Shown: piece by piece, positions 5,862 to 12,444 of the stretch
Layout of the letters: each line of letters starts with the position of its first letter
How positions within the stretch are numbered: position 1 is the first letter of the stretch
The notes under the pieces: model-generated
Databases searched by the model: none
The model's input: the letters and a program-made list of their open reading frames with translations, nothing else
What the model was told of the DNA's origin: nothing
Assembly: GCA_038253135.1 (NCBI GenBank)
Contig: JBBSHJ010000096.1
Coordinates: 1 to 12,444, forward strand
Reading direction: 5' to 3'
From: JBBSHJ01 sp038253135
GTDB lineage: Bacteria; Actinomycetota; Actinomycetes; Mycobacteriales; QHCD01
Length of the DNA: 12,444 bases
Translations under genes and position numbers: made by a program

Positions 5862-7492
5862 CTACGAGCCCCGCTTTTGCAGCTGGTCCTGCAGTTCCTT
5901 GCGGATCTGATCGCCGCCGCCGCTCCGCCACGCCTTGATCGCCTCACCCAGGTGCGACATCGGCTTGCGGCCCTGGATGATGTCATCGGTTGCACTGGTC
6001 ATGTTCTTGGCGATCGTCGCGCCCTTGGTCGCGTTCGCGTCGGAGAACAGGCCCAGCGTCGGGTTCTGAATGCCGTCCGGCACCACCTTCATCTGGTAGC
6101 CGTGCTCGACCTTCACGTCATCGGGCGTGCCGGGCTCATACGAGACCGGCGGGGCGTCGGCGATGTAACGGATCGGAATGGTGGTCTCGGAGATCCCGGT
6201 CTTGGTGAGCCGGGGATCACCGTTGGACATGGTGTGGTCACGGCCCTCGAGCCCGTAGAGTCGGAACAGGTATTCCTCGCTGCCGAACGGGGCAGCCATC
6301 CAGTCCAGGATCCGCAGCAATTCCTTGATGCGCTTCGTGTCGGCCTTCTTCAGGGACACGATGCCGTAGGAACCCGAGCCGAGCCGGATCTGCCCCAGCC
6401 CGCCGCCGTCGTATTTGGGGTTGGTCAGCAGGTTGAGCTTGAAACCCGTCTTCGGGTCGCCTTGTTGGCGGTACCGCGCCCAGCCGGCGTAGCCGGTGGG
6501 ATCGGTGCAGATGTTTCCGGCGACGAACCAGGTCTTGATGTCGACGGACGGCTGGAAAGCGTCCGGATAGATAAGTCCTTCCTTCCAGAACTGCCGCGCC
6601 GTGTCGATGCTCTTCGCGTATTCCTCGGTCTCGATGGTGTTGGTGAGCTTGCCGCCCTCGTTCTTCCAGCCGTTCGGAGTCTGGAGCATGGTCTGCACAA
6701 TGTCGGCGACGGCGACGCCGAGCCGAAGGCATACTGCTTTTTCGACTTGATCGTCATCGCCCTGGCGCCCTCGTGGAACTCCGCGAAAGACTTCGGCATG
6801 ATCGACGCGCCGGCCTTTTCGTAAAGGTCCTGCCGGATGAAGTAATACGTGCCGACGAGCGCGCGAGGGATCGGTACGCCGTAAATGCCACCGTTGAAGA
6901 CGGCCGATTTCCAGGTCGTCGGCTGGATGTGCGACAGGTTGGGGTAGTTCTTGATGGCGTCGCCAGACAGGTAATCGGTGAGGTTGGTGAACCTACTGGC
7001 GAGCAACTGGGGCATCTGCGGTTGCGAGATCATCTGCAGGATGTCCGGTAGGTCGTTTCCGGCAATGACCGTGGGGAACTTGTCGGCGTAGTCTCCGTTC
7101 GGCACCATCTGCAGCTTGAGGTTGACGCCGAGCCGGTCGTTGAGATTGGACCAGAACTGGTTCGCCGGTGGTGTCTTCGGGATGGCGTAGTAGATGTTGG
7201 CCATCGCGGATACATCTCCGCCGGTGCCCGGCTTGCTGTCGATGACCTTCTTCGGGTTGGCCGGGTAGCGGAAGAAACCAGGCTGGACTCCGGCCGCCGT
7301 ACCCGGCAGGTCCGGTTTCGGGCCGCCGGCCTCCGGAATCGTGGTCGGAAGCGTGACCTTCTGATTCACCGCGACGGTGTTCTTCGACTTCTTCTTACCG
7401 CACCCGGCGAGCGCGCCGCCCACGCCAGCGACCGCCGCGACGGCGCCAGCCCCCTTGACGACGGTACGACGGCCGACGGTGGGCTGGCTCAT
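5862..7492 (-). pseudogene. Extracellular solute-binding lipoprotein (sugar ABC importer type), frameshifted
   Basis: This encodes a COG1653-type substrate-binding lipoprotein, probably for an oligosaccharide. The N-terminus has a twin-arginine-like motif (GRRTVVKG, residues 7-14), a hydrophobic stretch and a lipobox ALAGC with Cys31, so the protein would be exported and lipid-anchored. The body includes GTGGDVSAMANIYY (89-102), ANQFWSNLNDRLGVNLKLQMVP (110-131) and FNGGIYGVPIPR (199-210). The reading frame breaks at residue 257: after QYAFG (about 6722) the homologous continuation (LGVAVADIVQTMLQTPNGW) is in another frame, which stays open to a TAG at 5862. Adding one base, for example GGCCTCGG for GGCTCGG, would restore one protein of about 543 residues, normal for this family. 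A good Shine-Dalgarno (GGAGG, 6 nt spacing) precedes the ATG. It is a recent pseudogene or a sequencing error. No importer permeases are adjacent. Confidence 0.85.
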
Positions 7493-7532
7493 CAGATACC
7501 TCCGCTACTGGGCGCCCGCCCAACGAGCCCTG

Positions 7533-7546
7533 GGAAAGCGCTTTCC
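7533..7546. promoter_or_regulatory. LacI-type operator palindrome upstream of the solute-binding gene
   Basis: GGAAAGCGCTTTCC is a perfect 14-bp inverted repeat centred on CG, 41 bp before the ATG of the solute-binding gene. LacI/GalR-family regulators bind palindromes with such a central CG, and AAAGCGCTTT is the core of many sugar-repressor and cre sites. The location, just downstream of a possible promoter, fits repression relieved by a sugar. The regulator itself is not in this window. Confidence 0.75.
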
Positions 7547-7551
7547 GGCAG

Positions 7552-7580
7552 AGTGTGACGGGGATTCAAGCCGAGCACAA
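7552..7580 (-). promoter_or_regulatory. Possible promoter of the solute-binding gene
   Basis: On the minus strand TTGTGC (7575-7580) and CACACT (7552-7557) are separated by 17 bp. Transcription would begin near 7545, inside the operator at 7533-7546, which is a classical repression layout. The -10 is a poor match to TAnnnT, so this rests mainly on spacing and position. Confidence 0.3.
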
Positions 7581-7609
7581 GACCGGCGGCGAGATCCTGG
7601 CGCTCGGAT

Positions 7610-7623
7610 GGAAAGCGCTTACC
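7610..7623. promoter_or_regulatory. Second, imperfect LacI-type operator
   Basis: GGAAAGCGCTTACC matches the palindrome at 7533 at 13 of 14 positions. The two centres are 77 bp apart, upstream and downstream of the possible promoter, so a looped or tetrameric repressor could bind both. It lies 25 bp past the stop of the neighbouring ABC transporter gene. Confidence 0.6.
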
Positions 7624-7647
7624 GCTCGCGCTGTCGAAACCGGGTCC

Positions 7648-9435
7648 TCAACGGCGGTAAGCGCGGGCCTGCAGGTCGAAGAGCTCCGCGCAGCGGTCGT
7701 TGCTTCGGAGCAGATCGTCGTGCGTGCCGACCTCGACGATGCGCCCGGAGTCCATGACGACGATGAGGTCGGCCATGCGCACCGTGGAGAACCGGTGCGA
7801 CACGAGCACGGTCACGCCACCCGTCCCCGCCGCCGCGGCACGGGACGCGGCCGCGAACTGATCGTAGAGGCGGTGCTCGGACTCAGGATCCAGCGCCGCT
7901 GTCGGCTCGTCGAGCAGAAGCAGAAGCGGCCGGCCGCGCATGAACCCGCGCGCCAGTGCCAGTCGCTGCCACTGGCCTCCGGACAGCTCGACGCCGTCGG
8001 TGAATCGCTTGCCCAGCTGGGTCTGCAACCCGGCCGGCAGCTGCTCGACCAGCTGCGTCGCGTCGCCTCGGTCGACGGCGCCACGCACGGTCGGCTCGTC
8101 GTCGAGGTGCTCGAGGTCACCGATGCCGACGGTGCGACCCGCCGAGAACTCGAACTTCACGAAGTCCTGGAATGCCGCCGACGTCCGTCGCCGCCATTCG
8201 TCCGGCGAGATCTCACGCAGGTCGACCCCGTCGACGAGGACGACACCGTCGGTCGGGTCGTACAGACGCCCGAGCAGCTTGACCAGCGTCGATTTGCCCG
8301 CGCCGTTCTCGCCCACCAGCGCCACCGTGCTCCCGGCCGGGAGGAACAGGTTGACACCCGTCAGCACGCCGCGATCCGCGCTGGGATAGGAGAAACTCAC
8401 ATCGCGCAGCTCGATGCCGTGCGTGAGCCGCTCCGGCGCGGGACGCTTGGCGTCGGCCCAGGTGTGTTGCGCGGCGTAGTGGCGCAGCCAGGCGTAGAGG
8501 CCGAACACGCGCACCGTCTCGCCGATGTTGCGGGTCAGGGATGCGATGCCACCTGCGGTCTGTTCGATCCGGCTGCCGAGCAACACCACCATCGCGATCG
8601 CGCCGGGCTTCACCTGTCCGTGCCTCGCCTGGACCGCGACGAAGGCGATCGCCGCGACGTACGCCGCTCCGAAGATCAACCGGGACAGCACCTCCCAGCG
8701 GGCGCCCATGCGGATGGCAGCACCGCGGGTGCTCTCGATGTTGCCGTAGCCCTCGTCGAGCCGGTGCAACAGCATCTTGCGCAGACCGAAGACGCGAATT
8801 TCGACGGCGTTGTTGGTCGCCTTGACCTGATCTTGCAGGGTGTTGGCCAGCCGGTTCTCCTGCATCGTCGCCTTGATCGCGTTCCATTTCAGTCGGCCGT
8901 CGATGTATCCGGTGATAATGCGGGCAATCCCGGCGACCAGCAACAGGACGAGCCACGGGCTGACCGTGACGAGCAGCGACACGATCGTCACGACGTTGAC
9001 GGCGACGGTGACAAAGAAGAGCAGCTGACCGACGGCGAAGGACATCCGGTGGATGTCGCGGTGCACCAGCTCGATCCGGTCGGCGACATCGGGATTCTCG
9101 TGGTGCTCGATTCCCGGGATGCCGGCGACGACCCGCATCAGATCGCCGTGCACATAGCTGTTGGCCTTGAAGAAGAGGGTGTCGACGATCGGGGCGTTGA
9201 TGACGAGCAGGATGAAGTTGACGGCAAAGGGACCGAGCAGCAGGACCAGGCCGCGGACCAGTCCGTCGCGGTCGTGCCCGATCAGTCCGTTGATGGTCAG
9301 GCTGATGCCGAGCGCCTGCAGCGGGGCCGCGACGCCTTCGAGAATGCCGGTGAGCAGCGAGAGCGTCGCGAGGACGGGTGCGGCCCGGAAGCCGACACTC
9401 ATCCAGAGCCAATAGCCGTAGATCCGGTCACGCAT
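7648..9435 (-). CDS. ABC exporter half-transporter (membrane domain fused to ATPase), second gene of pair
   Basis: This 595-residue protein has an N-terminal six-helix exporter membrane domain (to about 325) and a C-terminal ATPase domain. It contains the A-loop Tyr of FSYP (348-351), Walker A GENGAGKST (375-383), Q-loop Q423 (AFQDF), signature LSGGQ (484-488), Walker B LLLLLDEPT with catalytic E510, and H-loop His547 (VSHR), so the ATPase looks intact. The segment VEIRVFGL (214-221) follows a cytoplasmic helix and recurs in its partner. Three in-frame starts are possible (GTG 9444, ATG 9441, ATG 9435). I chose 9435 because GGGTGA lies about 5 nt upstream; it overlaps the end of the preceding ABC gene by 8 bp. 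The two proteins probably form a heterodimer. The substrate is not indicated; relatives export peptides, lipids or drugs. Confidence 0.92.
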   Translation of the reverse strand: MRDRIYGYWLWMSVGFRAAPVLATLSLLTGILEGVAAPLQALGISLTINGLIGHDRDGLVRGLVLLLGPFAVNFILLVINAPIVDTLFFKANSYVHGDLMRVVAGIPGIEHHENPDVADRIELVHRDIHRMSFAVGQLLFFVTVAVNVVTIVSLLVTVSPWLVLLLVAGIARIITGYIDGRLKWNAIKATMQENRLANTLQDQVKATNNAVEIRVFGLRKMLLHRLDEGYGNIESTRGAAIRMGARWEVLSRLIFGAAYVAAIAFVAVQARHGQVKPGAIAMVVLLGSRIEQTAGGIASLTRNIGETVRVFGLYAWLRHYAAQHTWADAKRPAPERLTHGIELRDVSFSYPSADRGVLTGVNLFLPAGSTVALVGENGAGKSTLVKLLGRLYDPTDGVVLVDGVDLREISPDEWRRRTSAAFQDFVKFEFSAGRTVGIGDLEHLDDEPTVRGAVDRGDATQLVEQLPAGLQTQLGKRFTDGVELSGGQWQRLALARGFMRGRPLLLLLDEPTAALDPESEHRLYDQFAAASRAAAAGTGGVTVLVSHRFSTVRMADLIVVMDSGRIVEVGTHDDLLRSNDRCAELFDLQARAYRR

Positions 9436-11281
9436 CGACATCACCCGCGTCGAGATCGCCGGCCACGGCGTCGACGTAGCGGCTGGCCTGCAGCCGGAAC
9501 ATCGTGGCGTAGTGCCCGTTGGCGGCGATCAGCTCGGCGTGCGTCCCCGACTCGAGGATCCGGCCGTCGCCGAGCACGCAGATCCGGTGCGCGTCGCGGA
9601 CGACCGAGAACCGGTGCGAGATGATCAGCGAGGCGATCCCGGCGGTGAGATCGAGGTAACGATCGACGAGCTGCGCCTCGGAGCGTACGTCGAGTGCCGC
9701 CGCCGGTTCGTCGAGCACGAGCACGGAGGCTCCCGCATCGACCGCCCGGAGCGCGCGGGCGAGAGCGAGCCGCTGCCACTCGCCGCCGGAGAGGTCGACG
9801 CCGCCGGAGTATGACTTGTCCAGCCGGGTATCCCATCCGGCCGGGAGACGCTCGATCACCGAGATCGCCCCGGCACGTTCGGCCGCCTGGGTGTCCGCGG
9901 CCAGGTCGGCGGCCGATCGGTCGGAGGCGTCGTACCCGTCCGCCGGTGGCGGGCCCACGCCGAGGCTGACGTTGTCGCGCGCCGAGAGCGGCAGCCGCAA
10001 GAAGTCCTGCACGATCGTCGCGATCCGCCGCTGCCAGGTCCCCAGCGATTCCGCGTCGACGGTGGCGAGGTCGACACCGTCGACGAGGATCCGGCCCGAG
10101 GTCGGGGCGTAGGCGCCGGCGAGCAGCTTGACCAGGGTCGACTTTCCCGCACCGTTGACGCCGACGATCCCCAGCGCCTCATGCGCGTCGATGGCGAGGT
10201 CGAGCCCCCGCAGCACCTCGATATCGCTGCCCGGGTAGCGGAAACCCACCCGGTCGAACCGCACCTCGTGCTGCGGCGCTCGCGAGAAGTCGACGCTGCG
10301 CCCGGCCGGGTCGGGATAGCGCTCCTCGATCAGACGCGGCAGCCCCCGCATCTCCCGCAACGCGACCTGGGCGCGGCGTACCTGCGACGACGAGCCGGCG
10401 TCGAAGCCCTGACCGGCCGCGAGGAGGGCGGGGATCACCGTCGCGACCGCCGTGATGCTGAGCCTGCCCTGCCACGCTTCGTGCCCGGCAAGCACGACGG
10501 CGAGGCCGACGACGGCGATCGGGAGCAGCATGACCACGAGGTTGGCACCGGCCGCCCGGACTCGCCGGCGCGTGATCGGCTTGAGGGCGTCGGCCAGCCA
10601 GACCTGCTGTGAACGCAACAACCAGCCGCCGAGGCCGAAGATGCGGATCTCCTTGGCACCGCGCAGGACGGCGAGGTCGAAGACGTAGGTGGCCCGGCGC
10701 TGCCCCTCGGTCCGGCCCCGCCACACCGTCATCTCGCCGAGGATGTATCGGCGCCACCACCACTCGAGGAAGACGGTCGTCAGGAGAACGGCGGCCGCCA
10801 CCCACCAGTGGAAGAAAACCGTCGTGATGACCAGCGAGCCGAGCAGCGTGATCCGGCTGCCGAGCTGGAAGGCCGCGAATGTCGGACCGAGGTCGATCGG
10901 GATCTGGATCTCGGTGGTGCACCGGCCGAACGCGTCCTGCACCTCTGGGTCGTCGAGGTGGGCGGTACGCCGTGGCGCGAGCATCGGATCGGCGATCTGC
11001 GTGACCGCGATCCGGGCCATGCGGGTCTCCAGCTGCGTCATTGTCATCGCCCGCAGCACCGGGACCGTCGTGTCGATCAGGAAGACCGCGGCCAGGGCGA
11101 TGACCAGGCCGACGAAGCGGTCCACCGGCCCGCCGCTGGTCACGTCGTTGGCCGCACCGACCACCTGCCCGACGAGCACGGTCAGGGCGACGGTGGTGAG
11201 CGAGCCGAGGACTACAAGCGCTATCAATTGCGACATCAACCGACGTGCCTCGGCCAAACCCCAGCGAAAAAGTTCGAGCAC
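9428..11281 (-). CDS. ABC exporter half-transporter (membrane domain fused to ATPase), first gene of pair
   Basis: This 617-residue protein starts VLELFRWGLAEARRLMSQLIALVVLG. Its membrane domain has helices at about 15-40, 57-78, 143-175 and 247-290, and KEIRIFGLGGW at 210-220. The ATPase domain has Walker A GVNGAGKST (374-382), Q425 (IVQDF), signature LSGGE (497-501, with Glu in place of the usual Gln), Walker B VLVLDEPAAALD with catalytic E525, and H-loop His556 (ISHR). The frame is open to 11434, but the first 51 codons read as basic non-protein sequence. The GTG at 11279-11281 has GAGAGG 7 nt upstream and begins the conserved part. The C-terminal tail is acidic (DAVAGDLDAGDVDA) and overlaps the partner gene by 8 bp. 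With its partner it should form one heterodimeric exporter. Confidence 0.92.
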   Translation of the reverse strand: MLELFRWGLAEARRLMSQLIALVVLGSLTTVALTVLVGQVVGAANDVTSGGPVDRFVGLVIALAAVFLIDTTVPVLRAMTMTQLETRMARIAVTQIADPMLAPRRTAHLDDPEVQDAFGRCTTEIQIPIDLGPTFAAFQLGSRITLLGSLVITTVFFHWWVAAAVLLTTVFLEWWWRRYILGEMTVWRGRTEGQRRATYVFDLAVLRGAKEIRIFGLGGWLLRSQQVWLADALKPITRRRVRAAGANLVVMLLPIAVVGLAVVLAGHEAWQGRLSITAVATVIPALLAAGQGFDAGSSSQVRRAQVALREMRGLPRLIEERYPDPAGRSVDFSRAPQHEVRFDRVGFRYPGSDIEVLRGLDLAIDAHEALGIVGVNGAGKSTLVKLLAGAYAPTSGRILVDGVDLATVDAESLGTWQRRIATIVQDFLRLPLSARDNVSLGVGPPPADGYDASDRSAADLAADTQAAERAGAISVIERLPAGWDTRLDKSYSGGVDLSGGEWQRLALARALRAVDAGASVLVLDEPAAALDVRSEAQLVDRYLDLTAGIASLIISHRFSVVRDAHRICVLGDGRILESGTHAELIAANGHYATMFRLQASRYVDAVAGDLDAGDVDA

Positions 11282-11459
11282 CCGACCACCTCTCGACGCG
11301 CGCGCCGACGGTACTACCGGGCAACGACAGCGGCCACGTGATTTCGCTCCTGTCATCCGGCGCTCGAGGCCCGTCCCGTCCTGGACCGGTGGGGGAAGAC
11401 GGGCTGCCAGAATCAGCCCCGCGATCTCCCCCACCCGGCCACGCGCCGGTAAGGGATCC
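11282..11459. other. Leader region of the ABC exporter operon
   Basis: This gap separates the ABC pair from the ABC remnant upstream. The promoter of the pair should lie here or further upstream. On the minus strand TACCGT (a TAnnnT box) lies about 30 bp before the GTG, with no clear -35. No small precursor-peptide gene with its own ribosome binding site is apparent. Confidence 0.35.
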
Positions 11460-11663
11460 TCAACGCAGGTGGGCCCGGGACTGCAATCTGAAGCGCTCGG
11501 CGTACCGACTTCCCGCCGTCATCAGCTCGGCGTGCGCCGCGCTCGACGATCCGGCCCTCGTGGCGTACGACGACATCGGCCATCAGCGACATCGGCCATC
11601 AGCGACATCGGCCATCAGCACCGCCGAGAGGCGGTGTGGCACCAACACGGTTATCCCGCCCGT
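11460..11663 (-). pseudogene. Degraded C-terminal fragment of an ABC transporter ATPase
   Basis: On the minus strand 11663 onward reads TGGITVLVPHRLSAVLMAD, matching the H-loop region TGGVTVLVSHRFSTVRMAD of the nearby exporter, but with Pro for the Ser before the H-loop His. After a break the frame gives VVVRHEGRIVERG, and after another, HAELMTAGSRYAERFRLQS followed by RAHLR and a TGA at 11460-11462. Together this is the last ~65 residues of an exporter-type ATPase (H-loop, D/ERIVE strand, terminal helix). It is interrupted by a 32-bp expansion of a 16-bp repeat and a 2-bp loss, with an in-frame stop inside the repeat. Nothing upstream of 11663 continues the ATPase, so Walker A and B and the membrane domain are gone. 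It is too broken to be an ORF and lies in the same orientation as the intact pair. Confidence 0.8.
11572..11619. repeat. Perfect 3 x 16-bp tandem repeat
   Basis: GACATCGGCCATCAGC occurs three times with no mismatch (11572-11587, 11588-11603, 11604-11619). It sits inside the ABC ATPase remnant. One unit corresponds to the ancestral coding sequence for LMADV, so the extra two copies look like replication-slippage expansion, not a regulatory array. Confidence 0.95.
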
Positions 11664-11714
11664 TCAGTTCAGTCGCCAAGGGCGATCGAATTAGCCGGCG
11701 GCCCGACGCCCGTT

Positions 11715-11744
11715 TACGGTCATTCGGCACCGGCGTACGGTCAT
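11715..11744. repeat. Two direct repeats spaced 21 bp, upstream of the SRPBCC gene
   Basis: TACGGTCAT occurs at 11715-11723 and 11736-11744. The 21-bp period is two helical turns, which would place both copies on the same DNA face, and they lie 34-63 bp before the start codon. This could be an activator or regulator site; no regulator is identified. Confidence 0.4.
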
Positions 11745-11777
11745 GCTGGATGATTCTTTGCCAAGCGGGAGGTCGGG

Positions 11778-12197
11778 GTGCATTACCGCAAGGACGTGAC
11801 GATCGATGCGGCGCCGCAGCGGGTGTGGGAGGTGCTGCACGACGTCGAACGTTGGCCGGACTGGAGTCCGACGATCGAGACGGTGCAGGTCATCGAGGGT
11901 GAGGCGGGCACGGTCGGGTCCAAGACGCGCGTGACGCAGCCAAAGCTCCGCCCGGCGGTGTGGACCATCGATCGGTCCGAGCCTCGGCAGGGTTTCGACT
12001 GGAGCACCGGCGGCGCGGGCTGGCGGATCGTGGCCGGGCATGACCTGCAGCCGGCAGAGGGCGGCGGCACGTCGGCCGTACTCACCATCGACCTCACCGG
12101 CCCGTTGGCCGGCGCACTCAGCCTGATGCTCGGCAAGCGGACGCGGGAGTACGTCGACCTCGAGGCGGCCAGCCTGAAAAAGGCCAGCGAGAAGTAA
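11778..12197 (+). CDS. SRPBCC (START/Bet v1-like) family protein
   Basis: This 139-residue cytoplasmic protein with no signal or membrane segment belongs to the SRPBCC superfamily (polyketide cyclase/dehydrase-like), which binds hydrophobic ligands in a deep cavity. Typical features are the N-terminal strand MHYRKDVTIDAAP, the helix PQRVWEVLHDVERWPDWSP (13-31) with the family-typical W-x-D-W, the strands TRVTQPKLRPAVWTI (50-64) and GGTSAVLTIDLTG (96-108), and a long C-terminal helix (about 110-136) closing the cavity. The ligand or reaction cannot be predicted. The start is GTG at 11778-11780, with GGGAGG 5 nt upstream. It is divergent from the ABC genes and followed at once by a hairpin, so it is probably monocistronic. 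Confidence 0.9.
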   Translation: MHYRKDVTIDAAPQRVWEVLHDVERWPDWSPTIETVQVIEGEAGTVGSKTRVTQPKLRPAVWTIDRSEPRQGFDWSTGGAGWRIVAGHDLQPAEGGGTSAVLTIDLTGPLAGALSLMLGKRTREYVDLEAASLKKASEK

Positions 12198-12220
12198 CCC
12201 GTTCGTCAAGCCCGAACGGG
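12198..12220 (+). terminator. Terminator-like hairpin after the SRPBCC gene
   Basis: A perfect 8-bp stem CCCGTTCG/CGAACGGG with a 7-nt loop begins at the base after the TAA stop. There is no T-run, as is common for actinobacterial hairpin terminators. Confidence 0.75.
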
Positions 12221-12265
12221 GTGGATCGCGCACCGATCTCGTGGGTGATCCACCCATTTCGGTGG
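12219..12265. other. Further overlapping inverted repeats
   Basis: GGGTGGATC (12219-12227) pairs with GATCCACCC (12247-12255), 9 bp with a 19-nt loop. CCACC (12250-12254) can instead pair with GGTGG (12261-12265). The first shares bases with the terminator stem, so the structures exclude one another. They may simply strengthen termination. Confidence 0.4.
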
Positions 12266-12444
12266 GACTACGTCTCATTGCACTGACCGAGAGGGCCGCG
12301 GATCTGTTCCCCGGCTGCCGGCGGGTGGAGTCCGGATCGACTGGTTCACTGGTCATGCCTCCACCGCCGACTTGTCCCGGCGGAAACCATCTAGCAAACA
12401 GCTTCCCCACCGTCAACCCGGCCCAACGATCACAGGGAACCGGC
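12266..12444. other. Right edge with nothing recognised
   Basis: No coding frame with a plausible start and protein-like composition, no RNA gene and no clear promoter is seen in the last ~180 bases. A minus-strand frame that crosses it reads through the SRPBCC gene and looks like a mirror frame. Confidence 0.5.

Noticed and set aside
5575..5910. Gly-rich plus-strand frame opposite the proline-rich gene (PE-PGRS-like look)
   Set aside because: It is the mirror of Pro codons (CCx/GGx) and has no ribosome binding site or recognisable N-terminal domain.
7555..9624. 689-residue plus-strand open frame opposite the ABC transporter
   Set aside because: The composition is charged and repetitive (DDE/RRR) with no family motif, while the minus strand has all ABC motifs. 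It is an antisense shadow.
11282..11434. A RiPP precursor peptide in front of the ABC exporter pair
   Set aside because: The frame there is continuous with the transporter, highly basic, and has no leader/core pattern or separate ribosome binding site.

Overview
The window looks like a chromosomal segment of a high-GC actinobacterium. Codon third positions are strongly G/C, several starts are GTG, and the left half carries a gene order known from actinobacteria: ppa divergent from dacB, then a DUF2342 zinc metalloprotease, tilS and hpt. Mycobacterium tuberculosis has the same order (Rv3628 to Rv3624c). The genus cannot be fixed from the sequence alone.

Left region (1-5438). The 3' end of a probable serine hydrolase on the plus strand runs into hpt from the opposite side. 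On the minus strand lie dacB (cell-wall D-Ala-D-Ala carboxypeptidase), a DUF2342 metalloprotease, tilS (tRNA-Ile lysidine synthetase) and hpt (purine salvage). The last three are tightly packed (4 bp gap, then 31 bp overlap) and are probably co-transcribed. Between dacB and the protease sits about 325 bp of GAG-rich direct repeats. ppa (inorganic pyrophosphatase) reads away from dacB on the plus strand.

Middle region (5439-7647). A small proline-rich protein with a good ribosome binding site lies on the minus strand. Next is a sugar-type extracellular solute-binding lipoprotein split by an apparent one-base deletion. Its upstream region holds one perfect and one near-perfect LacI-type palindrome, so it looks like a carbohydrate-responsive gene. 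No ABC importer permeases lie next to it.

Right region (7648-12444). Two overlapping genes encode fused membrane/ATPase half-transporters of the ABC exporter type, probably a heterodimer. Upstream, on the same strand, is a degraded fragment of a third ABC ATPase C-terminus containing a perfect triple 16-bp tandem repeat. A plus-strand SRPBCC/START-like protein follows, with a strong hairpin directly after its stop codon. The last ~180 bp hold nothing recognisable.

I did not find a convincing new defence or biosynthetic system. The most useful leads are the repeat array, the frameshifted solute-binding gene with its operators, the ABC remnant, and the altered PP-loop motif of TilS.
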